This document shows, piece after piece, positions 18,170-27,830 of a stretch of DNA of 64,000 nucleotides; the first letter of the stretch is position 1; each line of letters starts with the position of its first letter. The translations under genes and the position numbers were made by a program. Origin of the DNA: Mucilaginibacter terrae (lineage in GTDB: Bacteria > Bacteroidota > Bacteroidia > Sphingobacteriales > Sphingobacteriaceae); NCBI RefSeq assembly GCF_031951985.1, contig NZ_JAVLVU010000001.1:4464001-4528000 (forward strand). Direction: 5' to 3'. The notes under the pieces were generated by a model. That model made no database searches. It had not been told where the DNA came from and saw only the letters and a list, made by a program, of their open reading frames with translations.

Positions 18170-18655
18170 ATGATTTTTAAATTATTATTTAAGATAGAAA
18201 ACTGGTACAAAACCAAACGGTCTGAATTCTTAAAAGTGTTTTTTGCTAACTGCGGCAAAAACGTTCAGATAGATTCGACCTGCGTAATACTGGGTTCGGG
18301 CGGGTTTAGTATTGGCGATAACACATACATATCGGCTTATACCACAATTTACGCAAGGTTTGGGGTAAGCATAGGAAAAAACTGTACCATTTCGAGCAAT
18401 TGCGGAATTTCATCATACAACCATGTGCAAAATTCATTAAACCGTATTGCCGATGAACCTAACGATCATAAATACTCCAAACCGGTAAAAATTGGTAATA
18501 ACGTTTGGATAGGCATGAACGCTTGTATTTTACCCGGCGTTGAAATTGGCGATAATGCCGTAATTGGCTCGGGTAGCGTGGTAACCAAAAGCGTACCTGC
18601 AAACGAAATTTGGGTAGGCAACCCTGCCCGTTTTATTAAAAAGCTCGAACTATAA
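18170..18655 (+). CDS. Hexapeptide-repeat (left-handed beta-helix) O-acetyltransferase
   Basis: A 161-residue acetyltransferase of the WbbJ/maltose-acetyltransferase type. It has imperfect hexapeptide repeats from about residue 45 to 150, ending in KIGNNVWIGMNACILPGVEI and VIGSGSVVTKSVP. The active-site histidine of this family is likely H86, in SSYNHVQNS. It would use acetyl-CoA to acetylate a sugar on the cytoplasmic side before export. It lies 17 bases after the DUF6625-like gene and 18 bases before an acyltransferase-3 gene. Confidence 0.9.
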   Translation: MIFKLLFKIENWYKTKRSEFLKVFFANCGKNVQIDSTCVILGSGGFSIGDNTYISAYTTIYARFGVSIGKNCTISSNCGISSYNHVQNSLNRIADEPNDHKYSKPVKIGNNVWIGMNACILPGVEIGDNAVIGSGSVVTKSVPANEIWVGNPARFIKKLEL

Positions 18656-18673
18656 TCATAATATTGATACTTA

Positions 18674-19732
18674 ATGCTTAAAGAGTTAGACGGCTTCAGG
18701 GCTTTAGCAGTAACCTTGGTTGTACTATTTCATGCCGGGTTTTACACCAAAGCAATACCCGGCTTTAATGAAGTGATAGGCACGGGTTATTTAGGCGTGC
18801 AGATATTTTTTATCCTGAGCAGTTTGTTACTCTCGAGGCAAAACCTGCTATATTACCCCCAAACGGTTAATAAAAAACAATATACCCTTACCTTTTTTAA
18901 AAAGAGGTTATTGCGCATAGTGCCGCTTTATTTAATCTCGTCTATTGTTTTAGCAGCATTCAGCTATAAAAGCATCGATTTTAGTTTTTGGAAGATCATT
19001 CAGTACGTTCTGTTTATAAAAGACGACCTGCATGTAAATGTGGTTATATGGTCGTTGTTTGTTGAGGTAAGGTTTTATATTTTATTGCCTGTGCTCATGG
19101 GCGTGCTGTTTTCTTTACAAAAGCATAAAGTAACTATATTCCTGGTACCGGTACTCGTTATTTTGTATAGCTACTGGTATCGTTATACACAACTTAGCCT
19201 GCCTTACAATAAAGAAATTTCGGAGCGGTTATATTCCTCACTTTCGGCCAATGTAGATTGTCTGGGCTGGGGGATGATCATTGCTATACTTTATGAACGG
19301 TATAAAGCTCTTTTATTTAAACCGGCAACTATAACAGCCATTGCAACCCTGCTGCTGGTGCTTATTTTTGGCTTAATGTATGTACAGTATCATAAGGTTT
19401 ATCCGCCATTGGTGCGTATTGTAACGCCGTTAAACAATATATGCTGGAGTGCACTTATACTGATGGTAATGCTGGGTAAAACCACTATATTTAATAAAAT
19501 ACTATCGGCTAAAGCAGCGGTGTATGTATCCATGCTGTCGTATAGCATTTACCTGTGGCACTTGCCTATACGTACTTATATAGTGGAGGTATTACAACAA
19601 CTTTTAACCGGTAATTCGGCAAAATATATTGTTGTATTGCAGCTTATACTAACCTTGGGTTTATCTTTACTGGTATCAGCCCTGAGTTATCGTTTTATAG
19701 AAAAGCCTTTTTTGAACAAAAAAAGCGCCTGA
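18674..19732 (+). CDS. Acyltransferase family 3 membrane protein (OafA/WcaH-like)
   Basis: A 352-residue polytopic protein with the acyltransferase-3 signature at the N-terminus: LDGFRALAVTLVVLFHAGF, including R9 and the catalytic H20. About ten hydrophobic segments follow, and the C-terminus reads LSYRFIEKPF, also typical of the family (FIEKP). Such proteins O-acetylate or otherwise acylate surface polysaccharides in the inner membrane. It adds a third acylation mechanism to this locus, besides the hexapeptide enzymes and the MBOAT cassette. Confidence 0.92.
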   Translation: MLKELDGFRALAVTLVVLFHAGFYTKAIPGFNEVIGTGYLGVQIFFILSSLLLSRQNLLYYPQTVNKKQYTLTFFKKRLLRIVPLYLISSIVLAAFSYKSIDFSFWKIIQYVLFIKDDLHVNVVIWSLFVEVRFYILLPVLMGVLFSLQKHKVTIFLVPVLVILYSYWYRYTQLSLPYNKEISERLYSSLSANVDCLGWGMIIAILYERYKALLFKPATITAIATLLLVLIFGLMYVQYHKVYPPLVRIVTPLNNICWSALILMVMLGKTTIFNKILSAKAAVYVSMLSYSIYLWHLPIRTYIVEVLQQLLTGNSAKYIVVLQLILTLGLSLLVSALSYRFIEKPFLNKKSA

Positions 19733-19757
19733 TAAATTAAATTACAGTAACAGATAT

Positions 19758-20573
19758 ATGACCTTTTCAATTGTAATTCCCACATGTAACCGTAACCATT
19801 TGCTGGCTATTTGTTTAGATAAGCTATTACCACAGGTGCAGCAGGGAAATTACACTTATGAAATTATTGTAACTGATGACAGCACCGGCAATATTGCCAA
19901 AGCTCTTATTGATGAAAAATATCCGTGGATAAAATGGGTGGCCGGCCCCAAGCAAGGCCCGGCAGCTAACCGTAACAACGGTGCTAAAAATGCCCAAAAC
20001 CAATGGCTCATTTTCTTAGATGATGATTGCGAGCCTGATAATGATTTGGTTTTAAACTACGCCAAAACCATCGAAAGCAATTTGCAAGTAAGGGTAATGG
20101 AGGGGGCAATATACTCTGATGATGTAATTAAGCCCATGTTTACAGCACCTGTTAACACAACGGGCGGGCATTTATGGTCGTGCAATTTTTCGATACAAAA
20201 AGCACTGTTTGATGAGCTGGGTGGCTTTGATGAAAATTATAAATTCCCCAACCTTGAAGATAACGATTTAAACAAACGTATACGCCTTGCCGGCAACCAG
20301 GTTCCTTTTGTAAGTAATGCGCGGGTATATCATCCACCGCGCCCTATCGCGTCACCAGAAAAGTTTGCCCGGTATCATGAAAGCTGGATGTATTACCATG
20401 CCAAATTTGGCGAACGCAAAACCCTGAAAGATTTGCTGGTAACCATATCACGCGCCAGGCTAAATACCATTAAAGATGCCCCTAAGGGTTGGGCTTCGGT
20501 AAAAGCGCTATACAATTATTTTGTGGAAATTGCCCTTACCGTTAATAATAGCCGCAAATGGAAAAAGGTATAG
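19758..20573 (+). CDS. Family 2 glycosyltransferase
   Basis: A 271-residue GT-A enzyme: FSIVIPTCNRNHLLAICLDK, IIVTDDSTGN, GPAANRNNGA, and the metal site FLDDDCEPDND. A later segment ENYKFPNLEDNDLNKRI has the E-D-x-D seen in this GT2 group. It is 25 bases after the acyltransferase-3 gene and 28 bases before the start chosen for the next acetyltransferase. The donor sugar is unknown. Confidence 0.92.
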   Translation: MTFSIVIPTCNRNHLLAICLDKLLPQVQQGNYTYEIIVTDDSTGNIAKALIDEKYPWIKWVAGPKQGPAANRNNGAKNAQNQWLIFLDDDCEPDNDLVLNYAKTIESNLQVRVMEGAIYSDDVIKPMFTAPVNTTGGHLWSCNFSIQKALFDELGGFDENYKFPNLEDNDLNKRIRLAGNQVPFVSNARVYHPPRPIASPEKFARYHESWMYYHAKFGERKTLKDLLVTISRARLNTIKDAPKGWASVKALYNYFVEIALTVNNSRKWKKV

Positions 20574-20601
20574 TTTATAACTCATATCATTGCTAACAGG
20601 A

Positions 20602-21150
20602 ATGTCTTTAAAATCGATCATAAAAAGTACCTTGTTAAAGTTACGGCTGCGCGGTGTAAACTGCCGCAATATAGATGCCTGGACGTACATAGGTAAATAT
20701 ACTATTCTCAAAACGGCTGATAGCCGCAGTTCCATTAACTTTAACCAGCGGATTGATTTGCATAACTACGTATCGCTGGTGGCAGAGGATGGAGGGCAGA
20801 TCAATTTTGGCAAACGCGTTTCAATCGGCGATTACTCAACCCTGCGTGCAAGCCGCGCTCAAATAACCATTGGCGATAATACCATGCTGGCTCAAGGGGT
20901 AAAGCTTATTTCAACCAACCATGCCTATAAGGATAAAAACAAGCTCATACACGAGCAGGATATAGATACCGAAAAGATTGGCATAACCATAGGCAGCGAT
21001 TGCTGGTTGGGCGCAGGTTGTGTGGTTTTGCCGGGTGTAACCATTGCCAATGGGGTGGTAGTAGGTGCCAATGCCGTGGTAACCAAAGATGTACCTGAGT
21101 ATGCCATAGTGGTAGGTATTCCGGCTAAAGTAATTGCTTACAGAACTTAA
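20602..21150 (+). CDS. Hexapeptide-repeat acetyltransferase
   Basis: A left-handed beta-helix acetyltransferase of about 182 residues. The repeats include IGDYSTLRASRAQITIGDN and a C-terminal IGSDCWLGAGCVVLPGVTI, with TNHAYKDKN carrying the probable catalytic histidine. The chosen start is the ATG at 20602. An in-frame TTG lies four codons upstream at 20590, but the ATG gives the more usual MSLKSIIKSTL opening. It probably acetylates a sugar of the repeat unit. The next gene begins seven bases after the stop. Confidence 0.88.
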   Translation: MSLKSIIKSTLLKLRLRGVNCRNIDAWTYIGKYTILKTADSRSSINFNQRIDLHNYVSLVAEDGGQINFGKRVSIGDYSTLRASRAQITIGDNTMLAQGVKLISTNHAYKDKNKLIHEQDIDTEKIGITIGSDCWLGAGCVVLPGVTIANGVVVGANAVVTKDVPEYAIVVGIPAKVIAYRT

Positions 21151-21156
21151 TCTCCC

Positions 21157-22248
21157 ATGGAATCTAAAATAATTGTACATGTTTCGCAGATAGATATTTC
21201 GCCCGAAACCGGCATGGGTAGGGTGGAGTATTACTGGAAAGATGCTTTTGAACGTGCCGGATACCAGTTCATTCATATTGGTCCTACCGAGGTTGGTCCG
21301 GTAAAACATGGCGCTTTGTTTCCGCGTAAAGCCTATCAGTATTTTAAAAAATTAAACATAAAGCCGCTGTGCTTTATAGTGCACGAGCCTGCTGCCGGAG
21401 CATTTGTTAAAAAAGGCATTCCGTGTTTTGTGGAGAGTCATGGCGTTGAGCGTCGTAACTGGGAAGCCACTTTGAACGGTACAGTTCCGGGTATAAAAGA
21501 GGAGCCAATTAAATGGCGCACACGATTATTGTACCCTATATGGCGTTTAAGCGGTTGTGACAAGGGCTTGCGCTATGCCAATAAGCTGCTATTGATCAAT
21601 ACTGATGATAAGGTCTTTGTTAAAAAAAGATATAACCGCGAGGATAAAGATATACTGGTTTTTAAAAACGGCGTAAATGCCCTTCCCCCGGTTGAGGGAA
21701 GCAATAATGGAACATTTACTGTGCTGTTTAATGCCACCTGGGTAATGCGTAAAGGTGTACGTGTGCTAATTGATGCTGCCGCACTTTTGTATAAACAAGG
21801 ACTGAAAATCAACTACCTGCTTATTGGCGGTAGCCGCGATGAACAAACTGTTTTAAGCAGTTGGCCCCATGAATTACACCCGTTTGTAACCGTTGTGCCC
21901 CGCTTTAAACAGCAGGAAGAAGTTAATTACCTGGCCAAAGCATCAGTATTGGTACTGCCAAGTTATGCCGAAGGCCAGCCACTGAGTTTATTGCAGGCTA
22001 TGGCCGCCGGTAAGTGTGCAATTACGTCTAACGCCGATGGGCAAAAAGATTTGATCACCAATGGTGTAAATGGTTTCTTGTTTACCAATGGAAGCCACGA
22101 GGAGCTTGCCGATCAAATTAAACATTGCTACAACAACCCCGAAGTAGTAGCCGGCGTAGGAGCTAATGCCAAAGAATATACCCGCAACTTAACATGGGAA
22201 AACGTATCAAACCAAATTGTTGAATTTGTAGTGGCCAACAGCAAGTAA
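21157..22248 (+). CDS. Family 4 glycosyltransferase
   Basis: A 363-residue GT-B enzyme with IIVHVSQIDISPETGMGRVE at the N-terminus. The C-terminal domain has FNATWVMRKGVRVLID and then LPSYAEGQPLSLLQAMAAGK, where the E-x7-E donor site is in the reduced form E-x6-L. It is four bases ahead of the next acetyltransferase gene. The E-to-Q/L changes around AEGQPLSLL are found in many GT4 enzymes and do not imply inactivity. Confidence 0.9.
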   Translation: MESKIIVHVSQIDISPETGMGRVEYYWKDAFERAGYQFIHIGPTEVGPVKHGALFPRKAYQYFKKLNIKPLCFIVHEPAAGAFVKKGIPCFVESHGVERRNWEATLNGTVPGIKEEPIKWRTRLLYPIWRLSGCDKGLRYANKLLLINTDDKVFVKKRYNREDKDILVFKNGVNALPPVEGSNNGTFTVLFNATWVMRKGVRVLIDAAALLYKQGLKINYLLIGGSRDEQTVLSSWPHELHPFVTVVPRFKQQEEVNYLAKASVLVLPSYAEGQPLSLLQAMAAGKCAITSNADGQKDLITNGVNGFLFTNGSHEELADQIKHCYNNPEVVAGVGANAKEYTRNLTWENVSNQIVEFVVANSK

Positions 22249-22252
22249 GCAT

Positions 22253-22822
22253 ATGAGTTATTTTTTACAGCAGGGTTTCTTTGTATTGCGGGTGCGTTAC
22301 CTTAACAAAATATCAGGTGGCCTACGCAGGTTAAGATATACCTTGCAAGGAATGAAGGTGGGCAAAGGCACAACCCTGCCCAGGCTGAAAGTTACCTGGC
22401 CGCACCAGGTTTCGGTGGGTGATAATTGCCTGCTGGAACACGATATATATTTTAAGTACGATGGCATATGGAAACCCGGCCCCATCATTAACATTGCCGA
22501 CCGGGTTTTTATAGGCACAGGCTGCGAGTTTAACATTACAAAGGGCATAACCATTGGTAATGATTCGCTGATCGCATCGGGTTGTCGTTTTATTGACCAT
22601 AACCACGGTACTGAACCGGGCGAATTGATGCGCCTGCAAAATGGTGCCGAAGAAGCCATAACTATTGGGCAAAATGTATGGCTTGGTTGCAACGTGGTGG
22701 TGTTAAAAGGTATAACTGTGGGCCATGGGGCTGTTGTGGCGGCAGGATCTGTATTAACTAAAACCATTCCCCCTAACGAAGTTTGGGGAGGAGTGCCCGC
22801 TAAAAAGCTAAAAGACCGGTAA
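22253..22822 (+). CDS. Hexapeptide-repeat acetyltransferase
   Basis: A 189-residue left-handed beta-helix protein. The repeat region starts near residue 35 (VGKGTTLPRLKVTWPHQVSV) and ends with TIGQNVWLGCNVVVLKGITV and VVAAGSVLTKTIP. The probable active-site histidine is in CRFIDHNHGTEPG, a motif shared by WcaF/WcaB-like enzymes. It closes the first tightly packed block of the locus; about 200 non-coding bases follow. Confidence 0.9.
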   Translation: MSYFLQQGFFVLRVRYLNKISGGLRRLRYTLQGMKVGKGTTLPRLKVTWPHQVSVGDNCLLEHDIYFKYDGIWKPGPIINIADRVFIGTGCEFNITKGITIGNDSLIASGCRFIDHNHGTEPGELMRLQNGAEEAITIGQNVWLGCNVVVLKGITVGHGAVVAAGSVLTKTIPPNEVWGGVPAKKLKDR

Positions 22823-23028
22823 TAATATTTAACTGCGGCAAAAAAGTATATTTACAAACTAACCAATAAACAAATGTCATAATAAAATAATACATTAAAA
22901 TATTTGTATTATCTTTAGCATTTGTTGGCGAAACCGTTAATAAAACGTGTTTTAATTTTGAAAATCATTAATTTGATTTTAATTGCACGTTTAGTAATGG
23001 TTAACTGTTACACATACATTTACCTGCT
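22823..23028 (+). other. AT-rich gap within the polysaccharide locus, possible internal promoter
   Basis: About 206 bases without a gene between an acetyltransferase and a glycosyltransferase that starts with TTG. No terminator hairpin is seen. Near-consensus boxes such as TATCTTTA (around 22910) occur but lack a well-spaced TTG, so a promoter is possible but not shown. Confidence 0.35.
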
Positions 23029-24054
23029 TTGAAGATACTTTTCCTGTCATATAAGTTTTACCCTGAAGTTGGCGGCATTGAAACTATGTCTGACATATTG
23101 TGCAATGGTTTGCACCAGCACGGGTTTGATTTAAAAGTGGCAACCACAACTACCGCAACAGGAAATGAGCAACGTCCATATCAAATTATACGCAATCCTT
23201 CAAAAAAACAATTGCTCCAATTGCACTTTTGGGCCGATCTGGTGTTTGAGAATAACCCAACGCTAAATTTATCGTGGCCTAATATTATTACGCGCAAACC
23301 TCTTATTGTAACGCTCCATACCTGGATAGCCCGGGTTGACGGACAAAAAGGCTTGCAGGATAAAATAAAGCAGTTTTGGTTAAAACGTGCAAAAAAAGTG
23401 CTTGCCTGTAGCAGTGCATTGGCTAAAGAAAGTTACCCCGAGGCTTCGGTTATTCATAATCCGTATAACGATGATCTATTTAAGCTGAACCCGGCAGTTA
23501 CACGCAACAAGAAATTTGTTTTCCTGGGGCGTTTAGTGTCTGATAAAGGTGTTACTTTGGCCGTTAAGGCATTTGATGGTTTTTTGAAAAAAGCAGCCGA
23601 TAGTAATGCTACCTTAACTATAATTGGTGAAGGCCCCGAAAAAGAAAATTTACAACAGCAAGCGCAGCAATTGGGTATTGCTGACAGGATAATATTTGCC
23701 GGCACCAAAAAGGGTGAAGAACTGGTAAACCTGCTGAACGAACATGAGGTTATACTCATTCCATCGGTATGGGAAGAACCTTTTGGTTTGGTTGCGCTTG
23801 AGGGCATGGCTTGCGGTTGTATACCCATAGCCTCGCAAAGTGGCGGTTTATCTGAAGCTGTAGGCCAGGGAGGACTATTGTTTGAAAAAGGTAATGTTGA
23901 TGCCCTTACGGATTGTATGCTTAAATTAAATCTCGATGAGCAGTTAAAACACACACTCATCTCTAATGGTATTCAGCATTTAAAGCAACATAAACTGGAG
24001 TATATTCTGGGTAAATATATAAATACTATTAATCAGGTAATTAGTAAGCGTTAA
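23029..24054 (+). CDS. Family 4 glycosyltransferase (TTG start)
   Basis: A 341-residue GT-B enzyme. The N-terminal KILFLSYKFYPEVGGIETMS is the classic GT4 opening, which fixes the start at the TTG at 23029. The C-terminal half has FLGRLVSDKGVTLAVKAF, TIIGEGPEKENL and the donor site PSVWEEPFGLVALEGMACG with the E-x7-E pair. It is followed four bases later by another GT4. TTG starts occur at several genes of this locus and may reduce translation. Confidence 0.92.
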   Translation: MKILFLSYKFYPEVGGIETMSDILCNGLHQHGFDLKVATTTTATGNEQRPYQIIRNPSKKQLLQLHFWADLVFENNPTLNLSWPNIITRKPLIVTLHTWIARVDGQKGLQDKIKQFWLKRAKKVLACSSALAKESYPEASVIHNPYNDDLFKLNPAVTRNKKFVFLGRLVSDKGVTLAVKAFDGFLKKAADSNATLTIIGEGPEKENLQQQAQQLGIADRIIFAGTKKGEELVNLLNEHEVILIPSVWEEPFGLVALEGMACGCIPIASQSGGLSEAVGQGGLLFEKGNVDALTDCMLKLNLDEQLKHTLISNGIQHLKQHKLEYILGKYINTINQVISKR

Positions 24055-24058
24055 CAGC

Positions 24059-25297
24059 ATGGGTAAAGTTATTGTATTGCATCCAACCGGAAACACCTTT
24101 TTAAGGGCTATTGCAACAAGTTTGGCAAAAGCAGGTAAGTTGGAAGCTTTTTATACTTCAGTGGCCTCTTTCCCGGGTTCAACGCTGCAAAAGCTTGGCG
24201 GGATAGGGCCATTGGCCGAAATTAAACGCCGCGAATTTGACCCTATTCTCCAGCCTTATACGCACATGTACCCCTGGATTGAGTTAGGGCATGTAATAAG
24301 TAACAAACTTAAACTCAAAAGCCTTACTGCACACGAAAAGGGTGTGTTTAGTATGGATAATATTTATCAAAGTTTAGATAAGCACGTTGCCGGCCAGCTT
24401 TCAAAGTTTTCAAAAGCAGGTTTAAGCAGCGTTTATGCCTACGAAGATGGTGCACTGGCCACGTTTGAAAAAGCAAAAGCCATGAACCTTAAATGCGCAT
24501 ATGATTTACCCATAGCCTATTGGGAAACAGGTAGAAGGTTGATGAACGAAGAGGCTTTGCGTTTGCCACAATGGGCTGTTACACTGGGTGGCGGCATTCA
24601 GGATTCGTCAGCAAAACTGGAACGTAAGGTTGCCGAATTGCAACTGGCCGATGCGGTTATAGTACCAGGTAATTTTGTAAAAGATTCACTGCCCGATTGG
24701 GCTCAAAATAAAGAGATCATAGTTTCTCCTTTTGGTTCGCCGGTAACCCCTTCCTATAATGCCGCTGCTAAACAACATGACCCTAATAAGCCGCTGCGGG
24801 TATTATTTGCAGGATCAATGGGGCAGCGTAAAGGGCTTGGTGATTTGTTTGAGGCGGTAAAAATGCTCAATACCCCAAACGTGGAGTTGGTGGTAATGGG
24901 CTCACTATTAACCGATGCAGATTTCTATAAAAATCAGTTTCCGGGTTTTACTTACGAAAAAGGACGCCCTCACGCGCAAGTACTCGAATTAATGCGCACA
25001 TGTGATGTTTTCTGCTTACCTTCAATTGTTGAAGGCAGGGCATTGGTTATGCAGGAAGCCATGAGCCAGGGACTGCCACTTATTATAACGCCTAACACCG
25101 GTGGCGACGATTTGGTAATTGAGGGCGAAACAGGTTTTCTCGTGCCCATCAGATCGCCCGAAGCAATTGCCGGAAAGATTACGTGGTTTCTTGAAAACAG
25201 GGACAAGATAAAAGATATGGGCATACGCGCACAACAACACGCCGCAGCATACACCTGGGAGAAATACGCAAATAACATAATGCCTGCTATTATTTAA
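24059..25297 (+). CDS. Family 4 glycosyltransferase
   Basis: A 412-residue GT-B enzyme. The N-terminal domain is less typical (KVIVLHPTGNTFLRAIATSL), but the C-terminal domain is clear: VLFAGSMGQRKGLGDLFEAV, then LPSIVEGRALVMQEAMSQGL, where the second glutamate of the E-x7-E is kept. It contains an EDGALATFEKAKA segment seen in a subgroup of Bacteroidota EPS transferases. It overlaps no neighbour; the polymerase gene follows after 18 bases. Confidence 0.88.
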   Translation: MGKVIVLHPTGNTFLRAIATSLAKAGKLEAFYTSVASFPGSTLQKLGGIGPLAEIKRREFDPILQPYTHMYPWIELGHVISNKLKLKSLTAHEKGVFSMDNIYQSLDKHVAGQLSKFSKAGLSSVYAYEDGALATFEKAKAMNLKCAYDLPIAYWETGRRLMNEEALRLPQWAVTLGGGIQDSSAKLERKVAELQLADAVIVPGNFVKDSLPDWAQNKEIIVSPFGSPVTPSYNAAAKQHDPNKPLRVLFAGSMGQRKGLGDLFEAVKMLNTPNVELVVMGSLLTDADFYKNQFPGFTYEKGRPHAQVLELMRTCDVFCLPSIVEGRALVMQEAMSQGLPLIITPNTGGDDLVIEGETGFLVPIRSPEAIAGKITWFLENRDKIKDMGIRAQQHAAAYTWEKYANNIMPAII

Positions 25298-25315
25298 TAA
25301 AAGAGCAAGATTACC

Positions 25316-26683
25316 TTGATAATAGTAAAAGACATATTAGACTTTTTAAAGAGCTTTAAAAAAGACAAAAAGCTGCGTTTAAGTAGTAAAGAAAAACAGA
25401 TTGCTGATATAAAGCGCTGGATTTGGATATACTTTTGGCTTTTGGTTTTTGAAGGTGCTTTACGTAAATGGGTATTGCCTTTTTTGGCTACGCCACTCCT
25501 CATCGTGCGCGATCCGGTAGCTATAATTCTTATCATCAAAGCACAAAATGCCGGCTTGTTTAAAGTAAACGGTTTGGTAATAGTGGCATGGATTGTAACC
25601 ATATTATCGTTTTTGATGACCATGCTGGTTGGGCATCGTAACGTATATGTAGCATTTTTTGGCGCACGTATTATGCTGCTGCATTTTCCTATTATATTTT
25701 TAATAGGCGCAGTTTTTACCCGCGAGGATGTACTGCGCGTGGGAGAGATTGTGATGTGGCTGGCTATACCTATGACCGTATTAATGGGCTTGCAATTTTA
25801 TAGCCCGCAAAATGCATGGGTAAACCGGGGCATAGGCGGAGACGAAGCCGGAGGTGGATTTGCAGGAGCCATGGGATTTTTCCGGCCTCCCGGAACGTTT
25901 TCATTCATTAACGGGTTGGTGTCGTTTTACGGCTGGGTAACTGCTTATGTCATGTTTTTTTGGTTGGATGAGCGTCCCTATATCAAAAAATGGTTGTTAT
26001 TTGGCATAACCGGTTGTGTGGTTGCAGCTATTCCTTTATCAATTAGTCGTACATTCTTTTTTCAGGTAATTGTAAGCGGTGTGTTTGCCGCGGTTATAGC
26101 TTTGCGCAATCCTAAAATATCAGGTAAGTTTATGATGGCCGGTGCATCTATACTAATATTATTTACTGTTTTGGGCAAAGCAAGTTTTTTTCAAACTGGT
26201 ACAGCAGCATTTACCGAGCGCCTAACTGTGGCTAATAATGCCGAAGGTGGTGCCGAAGGTGTATTTTTAGGACGCTTTATTGGTGGCTTATTAGGTGGTT
26301 TAACTGAAAATGCCAACGTGCCGTTTTTTGGATACGGTTTGGGTTTAGGTACCAATGCCGGTGCTAAACTCCAAACAGGTGCCACCAAGTTTCTGTTCAA
26401 TGCCGAAGTTGAATGGGGAAGGGTAATTGGCGAGATGGGCTTTCTTTTGGGAGTAATTACCATTTTTTGCCGTGTTGCAGTAACTTTTGATATGACATTA
26501 AAATCTTTTGCAGCAATAGGTAAAAAAGATTATTTGCCCTGGATGTTATTGAGCTTCATATTAATAAATGTTGCACAAGGCCAGTGGGCGCAGCCAACCT
26601 CGCTTGGCTTTGGGGTTTTTACAGGCGGACTAATTTTGGCTTTATTAAGGCCTGTTAAACGAAGAGTTGTGTCATCGCGATGA
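25316..26683 (+). CDS. O-antigen polymerase / ligase-like membrane protein (Wzy-like)
   Basis: A 455-residue polytopic protein with at least nine hydrophobic segments, and large loops around residues 165-200 (GIGGDEAGGGFAGAMGFFRP) and 300-350. These are typical of Wzy polymerases and O-antigen ligases. It would join lipid-linked repeat units at the periplasmic face. The only reasonable start is the TTG at 25316; the next in-frame ATG lies deep in the protein. The stop codon overlaps the ATG of the next gene (ATGA). It is the only polymerase candidate in the locus. Wzy proteins are poorly conserved, so the call is by topology and context. Confidence 0.75.
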   Translation: MIIVKDILDFLKSFKKDKKLRLSSKEKQIADIKRWIWIYFWLLVFEGALRKWVLPFLATPLLIVRDPVAIILIIKAQNAGLFKVNGLVIVAWIVTILSFLMTMLVGHRNVYVAFFGARIMLLHFPIIFLIGAVFTREDVLRVGEIVMWLAIPMTVLMGLQFYSPQNAWVNRGIGGDEAGGGFAGAMGFFRPPGTFSFINGLVSFYGWVTAYVMFFWLDERPYIKKWLLFGITGCVVAAIPLSISRTFFFQVIVSGVFAAVIALRNPKISGKFMMAGASILILFTVLGKASFFQTGTAAFTERLTVANNAEGGAEGVFLGRFIGGLLGGLTENANVPFFGYGLGLGTNAGAKLQTGATKFLFNAEVEWGRVIGEMGFLLGVITIFCRVAVTFDMTLKSFAAIGKKDYLPWMLLSFILINVAQGQWAQPTSLGFGVFTGGLILALLRPVKRRVVSSR

Positions 26684-27819
26684 AAGTAATCCTGATATCT
26701 AACTACATCCCCGATGGGCAGGAAAGCATGAAGCGTTTTGCCGAAATGCTTCACCGCGAGTACCCAACGTTTGGCATCGAAACCGAATTATGGTATCCCA
26801 CGGTACTCTTTGGCTCAGGTTTTAAATCAACCAATGCCGGTTTGGGTAAATGGTTAGGATATATTGATAAATGGATTTTGTTTCCGTTGATTTTGCGTTG
26901 GCGGGTATTAGTAGGCGGCTTAAATAAGCCGGGCGTACATTTTCACATAGGTGATCATTCCAATTCGCCTTACCTGGCTCACCTACCGTCCAACCAATCG
27001 CTAATCACCTGCCATGATGTAATTGCCATACGCGCCGGGTTAGGATTTACCGATTCAAATCAGCAGGCATCATCATTCGGTAAAATTTTGCAAAGGTGGA
27101 TTTTAGGAAATTTAAAAAAGGCTAAACGCTTGGCTACGGTATCGCAGTTTACCTTAAATCAGTTAAAAGAGCTTGCACCTGAAGTAAAAGATAAAAAATG
27201 GGAGGTAATACTTAATCCGTTTAATGCCGAATTTGGCCCCCTAAGCGAGGCCGAAAAAGATCGTTTGTTGCAAAATACAGGTATCAAAAACGGGCAAAAG
27301 TTTATTCTGCATATAGGCTCAGGGTTACCGCGTAAAAACCGGCCCATGCTGCTAAAAATGGTAAATGAGCTTAGTGACAAATGGGATGGATACATTTGCT
27401 ATGCTGGTGATGAACCGGATAGTGAATTGTTAGATACAGCCAAGCAGTACGGCTTGCAAGACAGGGTAGTTTACATCATTAAACCACCTCATGAGGTATT
27501 GCGTGCACTTTACAATGCTTGCGAAGCCTTCGTGTTTCCTTCGTTTAACGAAGGGTTTGGCTGGCCTTTAATTGAGGCACAGGCCTGTGGTGCACCGGTA
27601 ATAGCCAGCAACTTTGAACCTATGCCCGAGGTAAGCGGCGGAGCGGCCATTCATGCCGACCCCTACAAGCCCCAGGAGTTTGCCGAAGCTTTGCTCCGTT
27701 TACAGGATGAGCATTTTCGCTCTGAACTTATTGCAAAAGGCTTTGAGAATTGCAAAAGGTTCCAAATGGAAAAGATTATGAAACAATATATAGCGCTTCA
27801 TGAAGCACAGGTATCTTAA
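26680..27819 (+). CDS. Family 4 glycosyltransferase
   Basis: A 379-residue GT-B enzyme that starts within the stop codon of the polymerase gene. Motifs include VILISNYIPDGQESMKRFAE at the start, HIGSGLPRKNRPMLLKMV, and the donor site FPSFNEGFGWPLIEAQACG with E-x7-E. The coupling suggests balanced expression with Wzy. The sugar is unknown. Confidence 0.92.
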   Translation: MKVILISNYIPDGQESMKRFAEMLHREYPTFGIETELWYPTVLFGSGFKSTNAGLGKWLGYIDKWILFPLILRWRVLVGGLNKPGVHFHIGDHSNSPYLAHLPSNQSLITCHDVIAIRAGLGFTDSNQQASSFGKILQRWILGNLKKAKRLATVSQFTLNQLKELAPEVKDKKWEVILNPFNAEFGPLSEAEKDRLLQNTGIKNGQKFILHIGSGLPRKNRPMLLKMVNELSDKWDGYICYAGDEPDSELLDTAKQYGLQDRVVYIIKPPHEVLRALYNACEAFVFPSFNEGFGWPLIEAQACGAPVIASNFEPMPEVSGGAAIHADPYKPQEFAEALLRLQDEHFRSELIAKGFENCKRFQMEKIMKQYIALHEAQVS

Positions 27820-27830
27820 AATTACAAAGC

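Noticed and set aside
22297..22767. Long antisense open frame (about 156 codons) opposite the acetyltransferase gene
   Set aside because: It lies wholly inside a clear acetyltransferase gene on the other strand and has no recognisable motif, so it is a shadow of codon usage.
23454..23960. Antisense open frame of about 168 codons opposite a GT4 gene
   Set aside because: The plus-strand gene has full GT4 motifs; the antisense frame shows low-complexity Ser/Pro sequence with no support.
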